From positions 1 to 64,000 of the forward strand of contig CAMQZC010000001.1 in the NCBI GenBank assembly GCA_947039485.1: DNA of 64,000 nucleotides. Reading direction: 5' to 3'. The notes beneath the pieces were generated by a model. That model searched no databases and had not been told where the DNA came from. It was given only the letters and a program-made list of their open reading frames with translations. The stretch comes from an uncultured Verrucomicrobiales bacterium. GTDB taxonomy: Bacteria; Verrucomicrobiota; Verrucomicrobiia; Verrucomicrobiales; Akkermansiaceae. The position numbers and the translations under genes were made by a program. Positions 33,461 to 41,874 of this stretch are shown in pieces (position 1 is the first letter of the stretch; each line of letters starts with the position of its first letter).

Positions 33461-33963
33461 TGTGCAAACCTCAGAGTAAGGAGGAACTTCGCTCGGCGAT
33501 TGCTGAGGCAATGAGCCGGCAGGGTCCTGCGGCTGATTTAAATGCTATTGATGTCTCCGCTGTGCGAGACATGAGTTATTTGTTTAGCCGCTCTGTCTTT
33601 GTAGGTGATATTCGCAGATGGGATGTGTCGCAGGTGCGTTCGATGCGTTCGATGTTCCAAGATGCGGCCTTTGATGGTGATATTTCTTCTTGGGATGTAT
33701 CCGGGGTGATGGATTTTCGGGCGATGTTTCGTCGCTCGGCTTTTTCGCATGATTTGACGGGGTATTTGCGCGGCTGGTTCGGTTGGCGCTTTCATCCTCA
33801 GGCAAAGCGTATGCTGATGTATCGGCATTCAGCTTGGGAGCTGGCTAATCCTAGACGCAGGCGTGTTTCTTCCAATGAGGGCTGTGATGACGGGCTGTTA
33901 AGTCTCTTTTTTTATAAGTTTTGCGATCGCTTGATCTATTCAATTTTAGACCATCTTTTTTGA
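33457..33963 (+). CDS. BspA/DUF285-type repeat protein without signal peptide
   Basis: 168 residues. Residues about 30-110 consist of two to three DUF285 (BspA_2) repeats with the pattern MSYLFSRSVFVGDIRRWDVS and MFQDAAFDGDISSWDVSGV. Such repeats usually form leucine-rich-like surface proteins in mycoplasmas and gut anaerobes. Here there is no signal peptide and the gene overlaps pdxH by 4 bases, so a cytosolic protein made together with PdxH is implied. The C-terminal part is basic and ends with a hydrophobic stretch (LFFYKFCDRLIYSILDHLF). Its 3' end overlaps the converging transporter gene by 18 bases. Confidence 0.7.
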   Translation: MMCKPQSKEELRSAIAEAMSRQGPAADLNAIDVSAVRDMSYLFSRSVFVGDIRRWDVSQVRSMRSMFQDAAFDGDISSWDVSGVMDFRAMFRRSAFSHDLTGYLRGWFGWRFHPQAKRMLMYRHSAWELANPRRRRVSSNEGCDDGLLSLFFYKFCDRLIYSILDHLF

Positions 33964-34893
33964 TGCTGCTGCGGCCTCGCGGGCATCACGCTCTTGCTGC
34001 CTCTGCGCTAGATGCAGCTGGATGCTGTTTGCGAGGTTGTGGAAGAGGACGTAAAAGGCAGGTGCTATGTAGGCGATGGGGCTGGAGTAGGGCTGACCTG
34101 CGAGGTAGAGGGTAAGGATGGTGTTTTTTTGACCCATGCCCTGAGAGAACTCACGCGCATAGTTGGGCTTGCCGAGTTTATAGCCGATACAGAAGTTGGC
34201 GAGACAGACGATGGCGGCGCAGATGACAAGCGGTATCATGTCATGCCAGCTCGTATCGCTCTTGATGATGCGCTGCACGCCCATGGCTGAGATGATACAG
34301 ATGTTGATAATCCAGATGATGAGGATGAGATTGGCACCCTTGCGCGTCCATTGCTGGCTGGCGGGGTAGACTTTGCGTATGGCGATGGCGAGGATGGCTG
34401 GTAGCAGCAGCAGTAAGCTGACGTTGCGTAGTACATGTTTGAGTAATTCGCTGTAGCTCAAGTGGCTGTCTTGTGCGAGTAGTGGTAAGACTAGGGGTGC
34501 TACGATGATGAAGCAGATATGGCTAAGTATCAGGGCGGTGGTGATAAATGCGACTTTGCCCCGTAGCATGGTGAGGACGGCTGGTGCTGCGGCGGCTACT
34601 GGGGCTCCTGCGCAGTAGTAGATGCCCTCGGCGATGTCGTAGTAGCCAAGCAGTGCAGGTGTGGCGACAAAAACAAGGGTGCTGATATGCTGAGCTACAA
34701 GCAGCTTGATGTGCATGCGCTCAGGGATGAGCTGCGAGGCGCTGATACCAACAAAACTCAAAAAGAGGATGAGTCCCACACTGTAGGGGATGATGGCAGC
34801 GAGCTGGCTGAGGGGCTCATAGTAGATACCTCCGATGAGAAAGGCTGCAATGAGCCCAATGTTGCGTAGATGAGATTTCACACCGTAGCTCAA
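33946..34893 (-). CDS. bile acid:sodium symporter (BASS)-like membrane transporter
   Basis: 315 residues with about nine to ten hydrophobic helices. The segments YYCAGAPVAAAAPAVLTML and FSQGMGQKNTILTLYLAG have the position and composition of the two crossing-helix motifs of the BASS family. Related proteins export or import organic anions, including arsenite (Acr3) and pantothenate; the substrate is not readable. It starts with TTG at 34893 (GTG at 34881 is an alternative), 10 bases after the HD-protein gene, as the last gene of a four-gene run. The charged tail is rich in Arg/Ala/Lys. Confidence 0.72.
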   Translation of the reverse strand: MSYGVKSHLRNIGLIAAFLIGGIYYEPLSQLAAIIPYSVGLILFLSFVGISASQLIPERMHIKLLVAQHISTLVFVATPALLGYYDIAEGIYYCAGAPVAAAAPAVLTMLRGKVAFITTALILSHICFIIVAPLVLPLLAQDSHLSYSELLKHVLRNVSLLLLLPAILAIAIRKVYPASQQWTRKGANLILIIWIINICIISAMGVQRIIKSDTSWHDMIPLVICAAIVCLANFCIGYKLGKPNYAREFSQGMGQKNTILTLYLAGQPYSSPIAYIAPAFYVLFHNLANSIQLHLAQRQQERDAREAAAASKKMV

Positions 34894-34903
34894 GTTAGCA
34901 GAT

Positions 34904-36469
34904 TTAGTCTAGCCTCAGGGGGGGCTGCATGTCGTCTTCTTCCTTGGCCTTAGGGTAGGCGATGCGGTTGTGGTGCATTGACTTGATGGAGCTAAAGAAG
35001 GAGGTCCTCATCTTCGCCAAATCTCCGAGGGTGAGCCCGCTCTCTACGAGGTGACCATCCAAGATGCGCCCCTTAAAGATACTATCAATCATGTTGTTGA
35101 TATCATCGATGCTGGGGTTTTTCAGGGAGCGAGTAGCGCTCTCAACGGCATCCGCCATGCTGATGATGCCAGATTCCTTGCTCTGAGGGATGGGCCCTTT
35201 GTAGCTGAAGTCAGCCTTGTCGATGGGGTCAGGGCGGTTGTCGTTATGACCCTCCTCGAAGCTCTTGAACTCAGCCTCGTAGTTGTCCATAGCCTTGCGG
35301 TAGAAGAAGTAGGCAGTGGAGATTCCATGATGTTCACGGATAGCATCGATGATGCGGCTGTTGAGATGATGCTCCTCAGCCAGCGCGACACCGTCGCAGG
35401 AGTGGCGCGTGATGATGCGAGCACTCATGTCGGGCGTGAGCGCATCATGTGGGTTGGGCATATCCTCGCTGATGTTCTCGGCAAAGTATTCGGGATTCTT
35501 GAGCTTGCCTATGTCGTGGAATAGGGCGCAGACCGCTGCGTGGGTCGGATTGGCACCGATGGACTCAGCTGCGGCCTCTGAGAGGCGTGAGACGAGGAGG
35601 CTGTGGTGGAATGTACCGGGTGCGCGAAATTGGAGCTCCTTGAGAAGCTTGTGGTTCATGTCCCCAAGCTCAAGCCAAGTGATGGGTGTGCAGAGGTTAA
35701 AGATACGCTCAAGTAGCGGCATTGCACCACTGATAAAGACTGCGTAGGCAAAGCTTGCGGCAATGATGATGCAGGCTTCTAGTACGAGCCACTTGAATTG
35801 GATGTCGCCCTGCAGGAGGCTGTTGCTATTGCGCAGGCTGCCGATGCTAAGCACACAGGCTACGACGACAAGACCAACGATGAAGCCAGCGTAGAGAATA
35901 TGCTCGCGCTTGTGGACTCGTCCACAGATGGCCGCCGCTGTGGATCCTGCTAGGAGGGATATCCCAATATAGGCGGCAATGATTCCTAGGCTACTGCCAT
36001 CGGGCAGGAGGACGCCCCCGAGCAGTGCAACACAGATGGAGGTGAACATACCCATGCGACGACCTACGAGTACGGAGATGATGCAGGGGGCAAATATCCA
36101 AGGGAAGAAGAGGAGGATGAAGCCCTCGTGCTCTTGATTTGGGAGTACTGCCTGCAGCGCAAAGAGGGCCTTGATGATGGCAAGGTGCGTGAGGACGGCG
36201 AGGATGGTTAGTAAGCTGCGGCTGCTGCTCATCTCCTCAGCGTAGACTCCGCTGCGGTAGAGGATGACGAGTGCGCTAGAGCTCAGGATGACCCATACCA
36301 CGCGAAAGATGGATGAGTAGAGGTCAGGGGAGACGCTGCTGCTCATCCAGCAGATGCAGAGGACGCAGAGGATGGCAAAGAGCGCCATGATCCTCGAGTC
36401 GCTCTCGAGGTTGCGGCGTAGCATTTTCGCTGCGCTGTGGTCGAGCATTGCGTTGAGGATTTTGTTCAT
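34904..36469 (-). CDS. 7TM-HD family phosphohydrolase, PgpH-like (possible c-di-AMP phosphodiesterase)
   Basis: 521 residues. About eight hydrophobic helices occupy residues 28-250, followed by a cytosolic HD domain with FRAPGTFHHSLLVSRLSEAA and ALFHDIGKLKNPEYF (H288/H289, H318-D319), then TRHSCDGVALAEEHHLNS and IREHHG. Listeria PgpH hydrolyses c-di-AMP with such an HD domain; that protein has an additional large extracytoplasmic domain which is missing here. The gene is in a run with corC-like and 97-residue protein genes. Substrate assignment is inferred from the family. Confidence 0.85.
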   Translation of the reverse strand: MNKILNAMLDHSAAKMLRRNLESDSRIMALFAILCVLCICWMSSSVSPDLYSSIFRVVWVILSSSALVILYRSGVYAEEMSSSRSLLTILAVLTHLAIIKALFALQAVLPNQEHEGFILLFFPWIFAPCIISVLVGRRMGMFTSICVALLGGVLLPDGSSLGIIAAYIGISLLAGSTAAAICGRVHKREHILYAGFIVGLVVVACVLSIGSLRNSNSLLQGDIQFKWLVLEACIIIAASFAYAVFISGAMPLLERIFNLCTPITWLELGDMNHKLLKELQFRAPGTFHHSLLVSRLSEAAAESIGANPTHAAVCALFHDIGKLKNPEYFAENISEDMPNPHDALTPDMSARIITRHSCDGVALAEEHHLNSRIIDAIREHHGISTAYFFYRKAMDNYEAEFKSFEEGHNDNRPDPIDKADFSYKGPIPQSKESGIISMADAVESATRSLKNPSIDDINNMIDSIFKGRILDGHLVESGLTLGDLAKMRTSFFSSIKSMHHNRIAYPKAKEEDDMQPPLRLD

Positions 36470-36484
36470 GGCAGCTGGGTGGCT

Positions 36485-36778
36485 TTAGTTTGCAGGAGCA
36501 AAGCTCTCCAATATAGCTTGAAGAGGGGCAGTATCGTAGCTATCCACCCATGCTTTGAGCTCCTTTGCACTGTAGGATGATAGTCCCGAAGCAGTCAGCT
36601 GGCGTGCCAGCGTAGGAGCAGCAATGAGCATGCAGAGGTAGTCCTCGTCAGAGAGATAGCCACAGCGGATGCTACCATCTCGGCTCATGATTACTCCGTC
36701 AGCGTGTGACATGGAGTTGAGCTCGATGATGGCGGCACTGAGTGCATCTGGGTCAATACGGCGTAGAGTGCTCATCAT
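36485..36778 (-). CDS. 97-residue protein of unknown function between corC-like and HD-protein genes
   Basis: Short soluble protein without signal peptide or membrane helix. The sequence looks alpha/beta: RIDPDALSAAIIELNSM, a strand GVIMSRDGSIRCGYLSD, then helices ending in LESFAPAN. No motif is recognised. The gene lies 30 bases after the CorC-like gene and 15 bases before the PgpH-like gene on the same strand, suggesting one operon. It starts with two adjacent ATGs. Confidence 0.6.
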   Translation of the reverse strand: MMSTLRRIDPDALSAAIIELNSMSHADGVIMSRDGSIRCGYLSDEDYLCMLIAAPTLARQLTASGLSSYSAKELKAWVDSYDTAPLQAILESFAPAN

Positions 36779-36808
36779 AGTTGATTATAGCTTGTATTGA
36801 GCTGCTCT

Positions 36809-37960
36809 TCAAGCATGATTTTCCATCGTCCGTTTTTCGGGGACTTCGTTGCTGTTGCCGCTGCCTCTTTCATCGCTAAATTTGTCCTCAATGCGGATGT
36901 TTTGTTTGAACTTGAGCTGACGCTTCTTCCATTCTTCACGGGCAAAAATCCGCATGTCAATGACGGTGTCTTTTTCATCGAGGATTTCAAGACCGAGGAT
37001 GGTTTCCATGATGTCCTCCATGGTGATGAGACCGACAAAGCTGCCGTACTCGTCCACGACGAGGGCGATGTGCTCACGGTTGCTCAGCAGGCGCTCCCAT
37101 ACTTGGGATACGGGGTCTGTGTCAGCGACGGTGATGATGGAACGCTTGATTTCAGAGAGCTTCATGTCATGCTGATCCTCGGCGAGGTACTCCATGACGT
37201 CGATGATCAGGACATAGCCTGTGATGTTGTCCACGTCATCATCTTCATAGACTGGGATGCGGGAGAAGGGGCGACGCTCTTCATCCTCGTGGAGTTCTCG
37301 CAGTGTCTCTTCCTGATCGGCGATGGTGCAGACCACACGGGGGGTCATGACGTCACGTACAGGCACTTTTTCCATCTTGATGATGTTTTGGAAGATGATG
37401 TTTTCCTTGTTGGCGATGACGCCTTCTTTGCTGCCGGCATCAACCATAGCAGAGAGTTCCTCGCGGCTGACGGATGTCTCCGCATTCTTGGGGGCAATGG
37501 CACGAGTTAAAATTTCAAAAAGCCATACGACGGGGAAGGTAATGAGGATCAGAAATTGGATGAAGCGTGCAGATGGCATGCAGAGCGATCTGTAGTAGGC
37601 TGCCCCGATGGTCTTGGGGATAATCTCTGAGAAGAAAAGGATGAGGAATGTCAGCACGCCAGAGATGGCGGCAAAGGGGACATTCTGAAAGACGATGCCT
37701 GCTTGGGCACCGACACCAGCTGCACCGACAGTGTGCGCGATGGTGTTAAGGGTGAGGATTGCGGTGATTGGTCGGTCAATTTCGACCTTGTGCTTTTTGA
37801 AAAGCTTGGCGGCTTGGTTGCCTTCGGCTTCCTTCATATTGACGAAGGAAAGGGGGGTGGATAGCAATACGGCTTCGAGCACTGAGCATATGAATGATAT
37901 GCCAAGTGCGCTACTTAGATAAAAGAGGAGTAATCCCATAGATGAAGTGAAAAGTACCAT
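36809..37960 (-). CDS. CNNM/CorC (HlyC) family protein with DUF21 and CBS domains
   Basis: 383 residues from ATG 37960. An N-terminal DUF21 membrane domain (three to four helices, with TLNTIAHTVGAAGVGAQ and FLILFFSEIIPKTIGAAYY) is followed by a CBS pair (RDVMTPRVVCTIADQEET, GYVLIIDVMEYL, VVDEYGSFVGLITMEDIME). It lacks a clear CorC_HlyC C-terminal domain and ends in a charged tail. Family members are linked to Mg2+/Co2+ efflux or homeostasis. The frame reaches 37978, but a -10-like TATTTT lies 8 bases before 37960; ATG 37939 is another option. Confidence 0.88.
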   Translation of the reverse strand: MVLFTSSMGLLLFYLSSALGISFICSVLEAVLLSTPLSFVNMKEAEGNQAAKLFKKHKVEIDRPITAILTLNTIAHTVGAAGVGAQAGIVFQNVPFAAISGVLTFLILFFSEIIPKTIGAAYYRSLCMPSARFIQFLILITFPVVWLFEILTRAIAPKNAETSVSREELSAMVDAGSKEGVIANKENIIFQNIIKMEKVPVRDVMTPRVVCTIADQEETLRELHEDEERRPFSRIPVYEDDDVDNITGYVLIIDVMEYLAEDQHDMKLSEIKRSIITVADTDPVSQVWERLLSNREHIALVVDEYGSFVGLITMEDIMETILGLEILDEKDTVIDMRIFAREEWKKRQLKFKQNIRIEDKFSDERGSGNSNEVPEKRTMENHA

Positions 37961-38037
37961 ATTATGCGAAAAATACAAGCTCTAATGATGAAAAAGGAAG
38001 CTATTCTAGTATGAATTTGTTGTTTTGTTGTTTTTTG

Positions 38038-38066
38038 TTGCCAAGGGGGGGGCTGCACGCTACAAT
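38038..38066 (+). promoter_or_regulatory. promoter of the parvulin gene, near-leaderless
   Basis: -35 TTGCCA (38038-38043), 17-bp G-rich spacer, -10 TACAAT (38061-38066), 8 bases before the ATG at 38075. Predicted leader about 2 nt. Confidence 0.65.
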
Positions 38067-38074
38067 ATTTGCGC

Positions 38075-39088
38075 ATGCTATCTCCCCTCAAATTATTCGC
38101 AATCAAGCTCGCTATTTTTAGTGGCGTGTTAGCTTATCTGGCTATTGATTTGATGATTTGGAAGGGTCCGGTCTGGGAATTTGTCAAGCCTAGTGAGGCT
38201 GCTCAGAGGCGTCAGGCAGAGGCGGTGGCCACCATTTATGGTATGCCCATGAGTCGAGAGCAGCTTGATACGCATGTGGCTGAGATGAGTTGGTTGGCTG
38301 GCAAGCCTGAGCCCGAGGTCTCAGCCTGCCTCGATATGCTGCGCTCCGAGATTGTGCGCTTGCGTGCGCATTATAATGATTTGAACCTGCCTTCACGTCG
38401 CAAGGAGGCAGAGGCGGAGATGGCTCGTATTGAGTCTCGCTCTAAGTCTGCGGCCGATTTTGATGTGCTGCTAGCGAGTCTGGGCAAGACGCGCGCAAGC
38501 TTGCTTGATGAGATTGAGACTCGCCTGCGTGAGCAGGTACTGCTTGAGCGGGCGATTGAGAAGTTCCTTGTCGTGAGTGATGATGATGTGGATCGCCACT
38601 ATGAGCTAGTCAAGGAGAAGCTGCGCCAGCCCGCGTCGCGCTCGCTCTCCCATATCTTCTTCTGCGGCGAAGGTGCCGATGCTGTTGCGCTCAAGGCTGA
38701 GGCTGAGAATGCCATGGCTCGCCTTGCCAAGGGTGCCAATTTTGCGAGCTTGGCGCGCGAGCTCAGTGATGACTCTCGCTCTGCTCCCTCGGGGGGTAAG
38801 CTGGGGATGATTCCCGACTCTGCACGCAATGCTCTGCCGGAGCTAGCTCTCTTTGGCGAGGATGCAGCGAGAGCTGGGGTGCCTGTGCTGCGCGAGAGTC
38901 GCTGGGGCTGGCATGTTCTGCTGGCTGGCGAGATTGTACCCAGCTCGATTCCTAGCCTTGATATCTGCCGTGAGTCCATGCACTCCGCTCTGGTTAGTGC
39001 GCAGCGTGAGCTTGCTGTTAAGGCCTATTTTGATGCTAGTTTTAAAGAAGCTTTTCATTCCAAACAATTACAAATTTATGTCCGATAA
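38075..39088 (+). CDS. membrane-anchored parvulin-type peptidyl-prolyl isomerase (PpiC/SurA-like)
   Basis: 337 residues. N-terminal hydrophobic anchor (about residues 5-27), a helical chaperone-like region of about 150 residues, then a rotamase domain: SRSLSHIFFCGEGADAVA, FASLARELSDDSRSAPSGGKLGM, and RESRWGWHVLLAGE. Likely assists folding of exported proteins in the periplasm. Start ATG 38075 (the TTG two codons upstream is too close to the -10). The end overlaps aroA by 11 bases. Confidence 0.87.
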   Translation: MLSPLKLFAIKLAIFSGVLAYLAIDLMIWKGPVWEFVKPSEAAQRRQAEAVATIYGMPMSREQLDTHVAEMSWLAGKPEPEVSACLDMLRSEIVRLRAHYNDLNLPSRRKEAEAEMARIESRSKSAADFDVLLASLGKTRASLLDEIETRLREQVLLERAIEKFLVVSDDDVDRHYELVKEKLRQPASRSLSHIFFCGEGADAVALKAEAENAMARLAKGANFASLARELSDDSRSAPSGGKLGMIPDSARNALPELALFGEDAARAGVPVLRESRWGWHVLLAGEIVPSSIPSLDICRESMHSALVSAQRELAVKAYFDASFKEAFHSKQLQIYVR

Positions 39089-40391
39089 TCGTCTCAGCGT
39101 CACTCGCGCCAAGCAGGGTCTCTGCGGCACACTCTCTGTGCCCGGGGATAAGAGTATCTCTCACCGCGTTGCTATCTTGGGCGCTCTGGCTGAGGGGAGC
39201 ATGCATGTGCAGAACTTCCTTTGCAGCGAGGATTGCCTCAACACCCTGCGCGCGATGCAGCAATTGGGTGCTCAGGTGGAGCTGCTTGATGAAGCTAATG
39301 CTGCCAATTTCTGCCTGAGTGGCACCGCAATGTCCCCTCAGGCTCCTGTGGCTGATATTGACTGCGGTAACTCGGGTACAGGCATGCGCCTGATGGCTGG
39401 TCTGCTAGCAGGCCTCCCCTTTGCCTCGCGCATGTATGGTGATGCCTCCCTGTGCTCTCGCCCGATGAAGCGTATCATCGACCCGCTCGCCCTGATGGGT
39501 GCGCGTATTGAGGCGCAGGGCCGCAAGCCCGGCTGCGCGCCTCTCTCCATTGATGGTACAGAGCTGCAGCCCATCCACTATGACCTCCCTATGGCGAGTG
39601 CTCAGGTGAAGAGTGCTGTGCTGTTGGCAGGTCTGCTTGCGCAGGGTCGTAGCTCGGTGCATCAACCTGCGATCACACGTGACCACACAGAGCGCTTGCT
39701 CGCTCACTTTGGTATCCACTGCGAGATCTCTGCCGATGGCTTGGATATCGCGCTTGAGGGTCCTGTGCATGTTATTGCCAAGGATATCACGATTCCTGCG
39801 GATATCTCTAGCGCTGCCTTCTGGCTGGTGGCTGCGACCATTGTCCCGGGCTCTGATTTGACCTTGCTTAATGTGGGGCTCAATCCGACACGCGATGCTA
39901 TTGTACATGTGCTCTTGCGCATGGGTGCTGATATTACGCTGATGCCCAAGAGTAATCTTGGTGAGCCCTACGGCGATATCCGCGTGCGCTATACCCCCGA
40001 GCTCAAGGCGACGGAGGTCTATGTTGAGGAGATTGCTAATTTAATTGATGAGATTCCTGTACTCTCGGTGGCAGCTGCCTTTGCGGCTGGTACGACCAAG
40101 ATTCGCAATGCAGCTGAGCTGCGTGTGAAGGAGAGTGATCGCATTGCTACCACGGCTGCCAATCTGCGCGCCATGGGGGCTAATGTGGAGGAGTTTGAGG
40201 ATGGTATGGAGATTACAGGCGGGGCAGCTCTGCATGGGGCGGTGATGGATAGCCATCACGACCACCGTATTGCCATGAGTTTCCTCGTGGCAGGTCTCTG
40301 CGCTCAGGGCGAGACAACACTGCTCAACTGTGAGAATATCAACACCTCCTACCCCGGCTTTGCAGAGCATCTGCGCAGCTTCTTGAGCTGA
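39078..40391 (+). CDS. aroA: 3-phosphoshikimate 1-carboxyvinyltransferase (EPSP synthase)
   Basis: Joins shikimate 3-phosphate and phosphoenolpyruvate, the sixth step to chorismate. 437 residues. Signatures: GDKSISHRVAILGALAEG near the N-terminus, CGNSGTGMRLMAGLLAG (the PEP-binding LxxGNxGTxxR-type motif), and RVKESDRIATTAANLRAMG in the second half, then DHRIAMSF. The start at ATG 39078 matches the family N-terminus; the longer open frame lies inside the parvulin gene. Overlapping the upstream gene by 11 bases implies coupling. The shikimate pathway is complemented here by aroK at 56764. Confidence 0.96.
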   Translation: MSDNRLSVTRAKQGLCGTLSVPGDKSISHRVAILGALAEGSMHVQNFLCSEDCLNTLRAMQQLGAQVELLDEANAANFCLSGTAMSPQAPVADIDCGNSGTGMRLMAGLLAGLPFASRMYGDASLCSRPMKRIIDPLALMGARIEAQGRKPGCAPLSIDGTELQPIHYDLPMASAQVKSAVLLAGLLAQGRSSVHQPAITRDHTERLLAHFGIHCEISADGLDIALEGPVHVIAKDITIPADISSAAFWLVAATIVPGSDLTLLNVGLNPTRDAIVHVLLRMGADITLMPKSNLGEPYGDIRVRYTPELKATEVYVEEIANLIDEIPVLSVAAAFAAGTTKIRNAAELRVKESDRIATTAANLRAMGANVEEFEDGMEITGGAALHGAVMDSHHDHRIAMSFLVAGLCAQGETTLLNCENINTSYPGFAEHLRSFLS

Positions 40392-40398
40392 GTACCCC

Positions 40399-40587
40399 TT
40401 AGCTCATCCTGCGTGCCTGATAGTGCAGGTAGCAGGCGTAGGCTATGTCAACGAGGCCAAAAATCCCAAAGGTGAGTCGACCTAAGCCTACATTGGCCAT
40501 GGCGGTGAGGATGAGGGTAATTCCAAGCAGTGCAAAACCGATTGTTTTTGCGTGGAGGATAAGTTTAGGGTTCGGCGGCTGACTCAT
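40399..40587 (-). CDS. small two-helix membrane protein, unknown
   Basis: 62 residues from ATG 40587. Two hydrophobic helices (about residues 17-33 and 39-55) separated by a short Gly-rich turn, N-terminus Pro/Lys-rich, C-terminus HYQARRMS. A textbook promoter (TTGCTA, 17 bp, TAAAAT) ends 7 bases before the ATG, which both supports expression and fixes the start. It is divergent from tatA. The function is unknown. Confidence 0.65.
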   Translation of the reverse strand: MSQPPNPKLILHAKTIGFALLGITLILTAMANVGLGRLTFGIFGLVDIAYACYLHYQARRMS

Positions 40588-40594
40588 GCGTTCT

Positions 40595-40623
40595 ATTTTA
40601 GCAGGTCTTGGGGAATCTAGCAA
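40595..40623 (-). promoter_or_regulatory. promoter of the 62-residue membrane protein gene, near-leaderless
   Basis: Minus strand: -35 TTGCTA (40618-40623), 17-bp spacer, -10 TAAAAT (40595-40600), 7 bases before the ATG at 40587. Confidence 0.7.
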
Positions 40624-40664
40624 GTTCTCAAGACCATGCTGACGCGCTATCTGCTAGTTTTTGC

Positions 40665-40693
40665 TTGCCATGAGCCCTCTCAATGGCTATCAT
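40665..40693 (+). promoter_or_regulatory. promoter of tatA, leaderless
   Basis: -35 TTGCCA (40665-40670), 17-bp spacer, -10 TATCAT (40688-40693), 6 bases before the ATG at 40700, so transcription should start on the start codon itself. Confidence 0.7.
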
Positions 40694-40699
40694 TATCAC

Positions 40700-40963
40700 A
40701 TGAACGCACTAGCCAATCTCGGTTCTCCTATGCAATGGTTTATCCTCATCGCTATCTGCTTGGTTGTCTTTGGCGCCAAGCGTCTCCCCGACGTAGCTCG
40801 CGGCATCGGTAAGAGCCTCGGCGAGTTTAAGAAGGCCCGCAAGGAATTTGAAGATGAGCTCATGACAAGCCAACATGAGGATACCGTAAAGAAAGAAATC
40901 AAGTATCAAGACGTCGATAATGTGACTGTCGATGAAGCACCTAAGAAAAAGGATGACGCTTAA
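40700..40963 (+). CDS. tatA: twin-arginine translocase subunit TatA/TatE
   Basis: Forms the pore of the Tat system that exports folded proteins across the inner membrane. 87 residues: a short periplasmic N-terminus, one helix (QWFILIAICLVVFG), the FGAKRLPDVARGIGKSLGEF amphipathic hinge typical of TatA, and a charged Lys/Asp/Glu tail. The frame is open to 40661, but the promoter fixes the start at 40700. The Tat-type leader of the DUF1501 protein at 29643-31007 is a likely client. tatC is not in this window. Confidence 0.93.
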   Translation: MNALANLGSPMQWFILIAICLVVFGAKRLPDVARGIGKSLGEFKKARKEFEDELMTSQHEDTVKKEIKYQDVDNVTVDEAPKKKDDA

Positions 40964-40990
40964 CTCGTCCTTTAGATGATTTTACAGAAA

Positions 40991-41022
40991 GCGCAGCTCC
41001 CTAAGGGGGCTGCGCATTTTTT
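40991..41022 (+). terminator. tatA terminator
   Basis: 11-bp stem (40991-41001 with 41005-41015, one G-T pair), 3-base loop, followed by seven Ts. It lies 28 bases past the tatA stop. Confidence 0.9.
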
Positions 41023-41037
41023 TGTCCAGAAACGTAG

Positions 41038-41090
41038 CCCGAAATAGAGCCCGAAATAGAGCCCGAAATAGAGCCCGAAATAGAGCCCGA
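41038..41090. repeat. 12-bp minisatellite
   Basis: Four perfect copies of CCCGAAATAGAG plus a 5-base partial copy, in the non-coding gap between the terminators of tatA and gspG. Confidence 0.9.
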
Positions 41091-41150
41091 TTGATGTGGA
41101 GCGAGCTAGGGGGGGGCGCTATGGTTAGGCTGCGGCTAGACGGGCAAAAA

Positions 41151-41185
41151 CGAAAGCGCAGCTTGATGCTCAAGCTGCGCTTTCG
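41151..41185 (-). terminator. terminator of the gspF-gspG unit
   Basis: Perfect 16-bp stem 41151-41166 with 41170-41185 and a 3-base loop, followed on the minus strand by five Ts. It lies 26 bases past the pseudopilin stop. Confidence 0.88.
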
Positions 41186-41210
41186 TGATTGATGATTCTG
41201 GGTTTATTGT

Positions 41211-41858
41211 TTAGTCCCAGATTTTGATGTTGGAGACGTTATCTTCATTCTCGCCCTTCTTGGTCTTACCGTTGCCTAGACGGTCAAATCCTAGCGAGTA
41301 GACATCAAAGTCAGCGTTGATGCCAATACCTTGCTTGCCACCCTCACTCTCGGCCTCGCAGCCGAGGCAGTAGCGGTAGGGTACACGCCATGGATCAACG
41401 ATGGCGAATAGACGACCTTTCTTCACGCCCCTGGGCATGTCGCGCGATTTAGCGAGCTTGATTTTGTAGGCTGGGAGACCTTCTTGTAGCCTGTCGCTCT
41501 TTGGGTTGGCATTGATGACGAGGCTTTTGCAGTAGGTTGGGCGGAAGTAGCCCTGCTCATCCTTGTCAGGTTGTCCATCGTTGTTGTAGTCACCAGAGAT
41601 CATCTGGTAGAGGACATGACCACTCCACTCATCACCTCGGGCGTAGGGCAGTATATTACTGTTATCGGCCTTGTAGAGGTCGATGCTTGCTGCGATGAGT
41701 GCGATGTGGTTTTCTGCGGTTTTGGTCATGCCGCGCGCGGTGACCATGCCGACTGCGACCCATGCCGCCGAGGCAAGCATAGCGAGGATAGCGATGACAA
41801 CAAGGACCTCAATGAGGGTGAATCCCTTGCGGAATGATGATGGTATAGAGAGCTTCAT
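41211..41858 (-). CDS. type II secretion/type IV pilus pseudopilin (GspG-like)
   Basis: 215 residues with a class III signal: basic leader ending KG, cleavage before FTLIEVLVVIAILAMLAS, conserved Glu5 present. The rest is a globular head with acidic calcium-site-like sequence (DYNNDGQPDKDEQGYF) and DPWRVPYRYCLG, as in major pseudopilins, whose DPWG-type motif it resembles. It is longer than classical GspG (about 140 residues). It follows the platform protein gene by 16 bases. Confidence 0.85.
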   Translation of the reverse strand: MKLSIPSSFRKGFTLIEVLVVIAILAMLASAAWVAVGMVTARGMTKTAENHIALIAASIDLYKADNSNILPYARGDEWSGHVLYQMISGDYNNDGQPDKDEQGYFRPTYCKSLVINANPKSDRLQEGLPAYKIKLAKSRDMPRGVKKGRLFAIVDPWRVPYRYCLGCEAESEGGKQGIGINADFDVYSLGFDRLGNGKTKKGENEDNVSNIKIWD

Positions 41859-41874
41859 GTCGTGGTGAGGGGGG

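Noticed and set aside
38853..39077. Longer AroA N-terminus
   Set aside because: The frame is open, but this part lies within the parvulin gene and has no similarity to AroA; the family start is at 39078.
41033..41095. CRISPR array
   Set aside because: The repeats are directly adjacent 12-bp units without spacers; it is a minisatellite.
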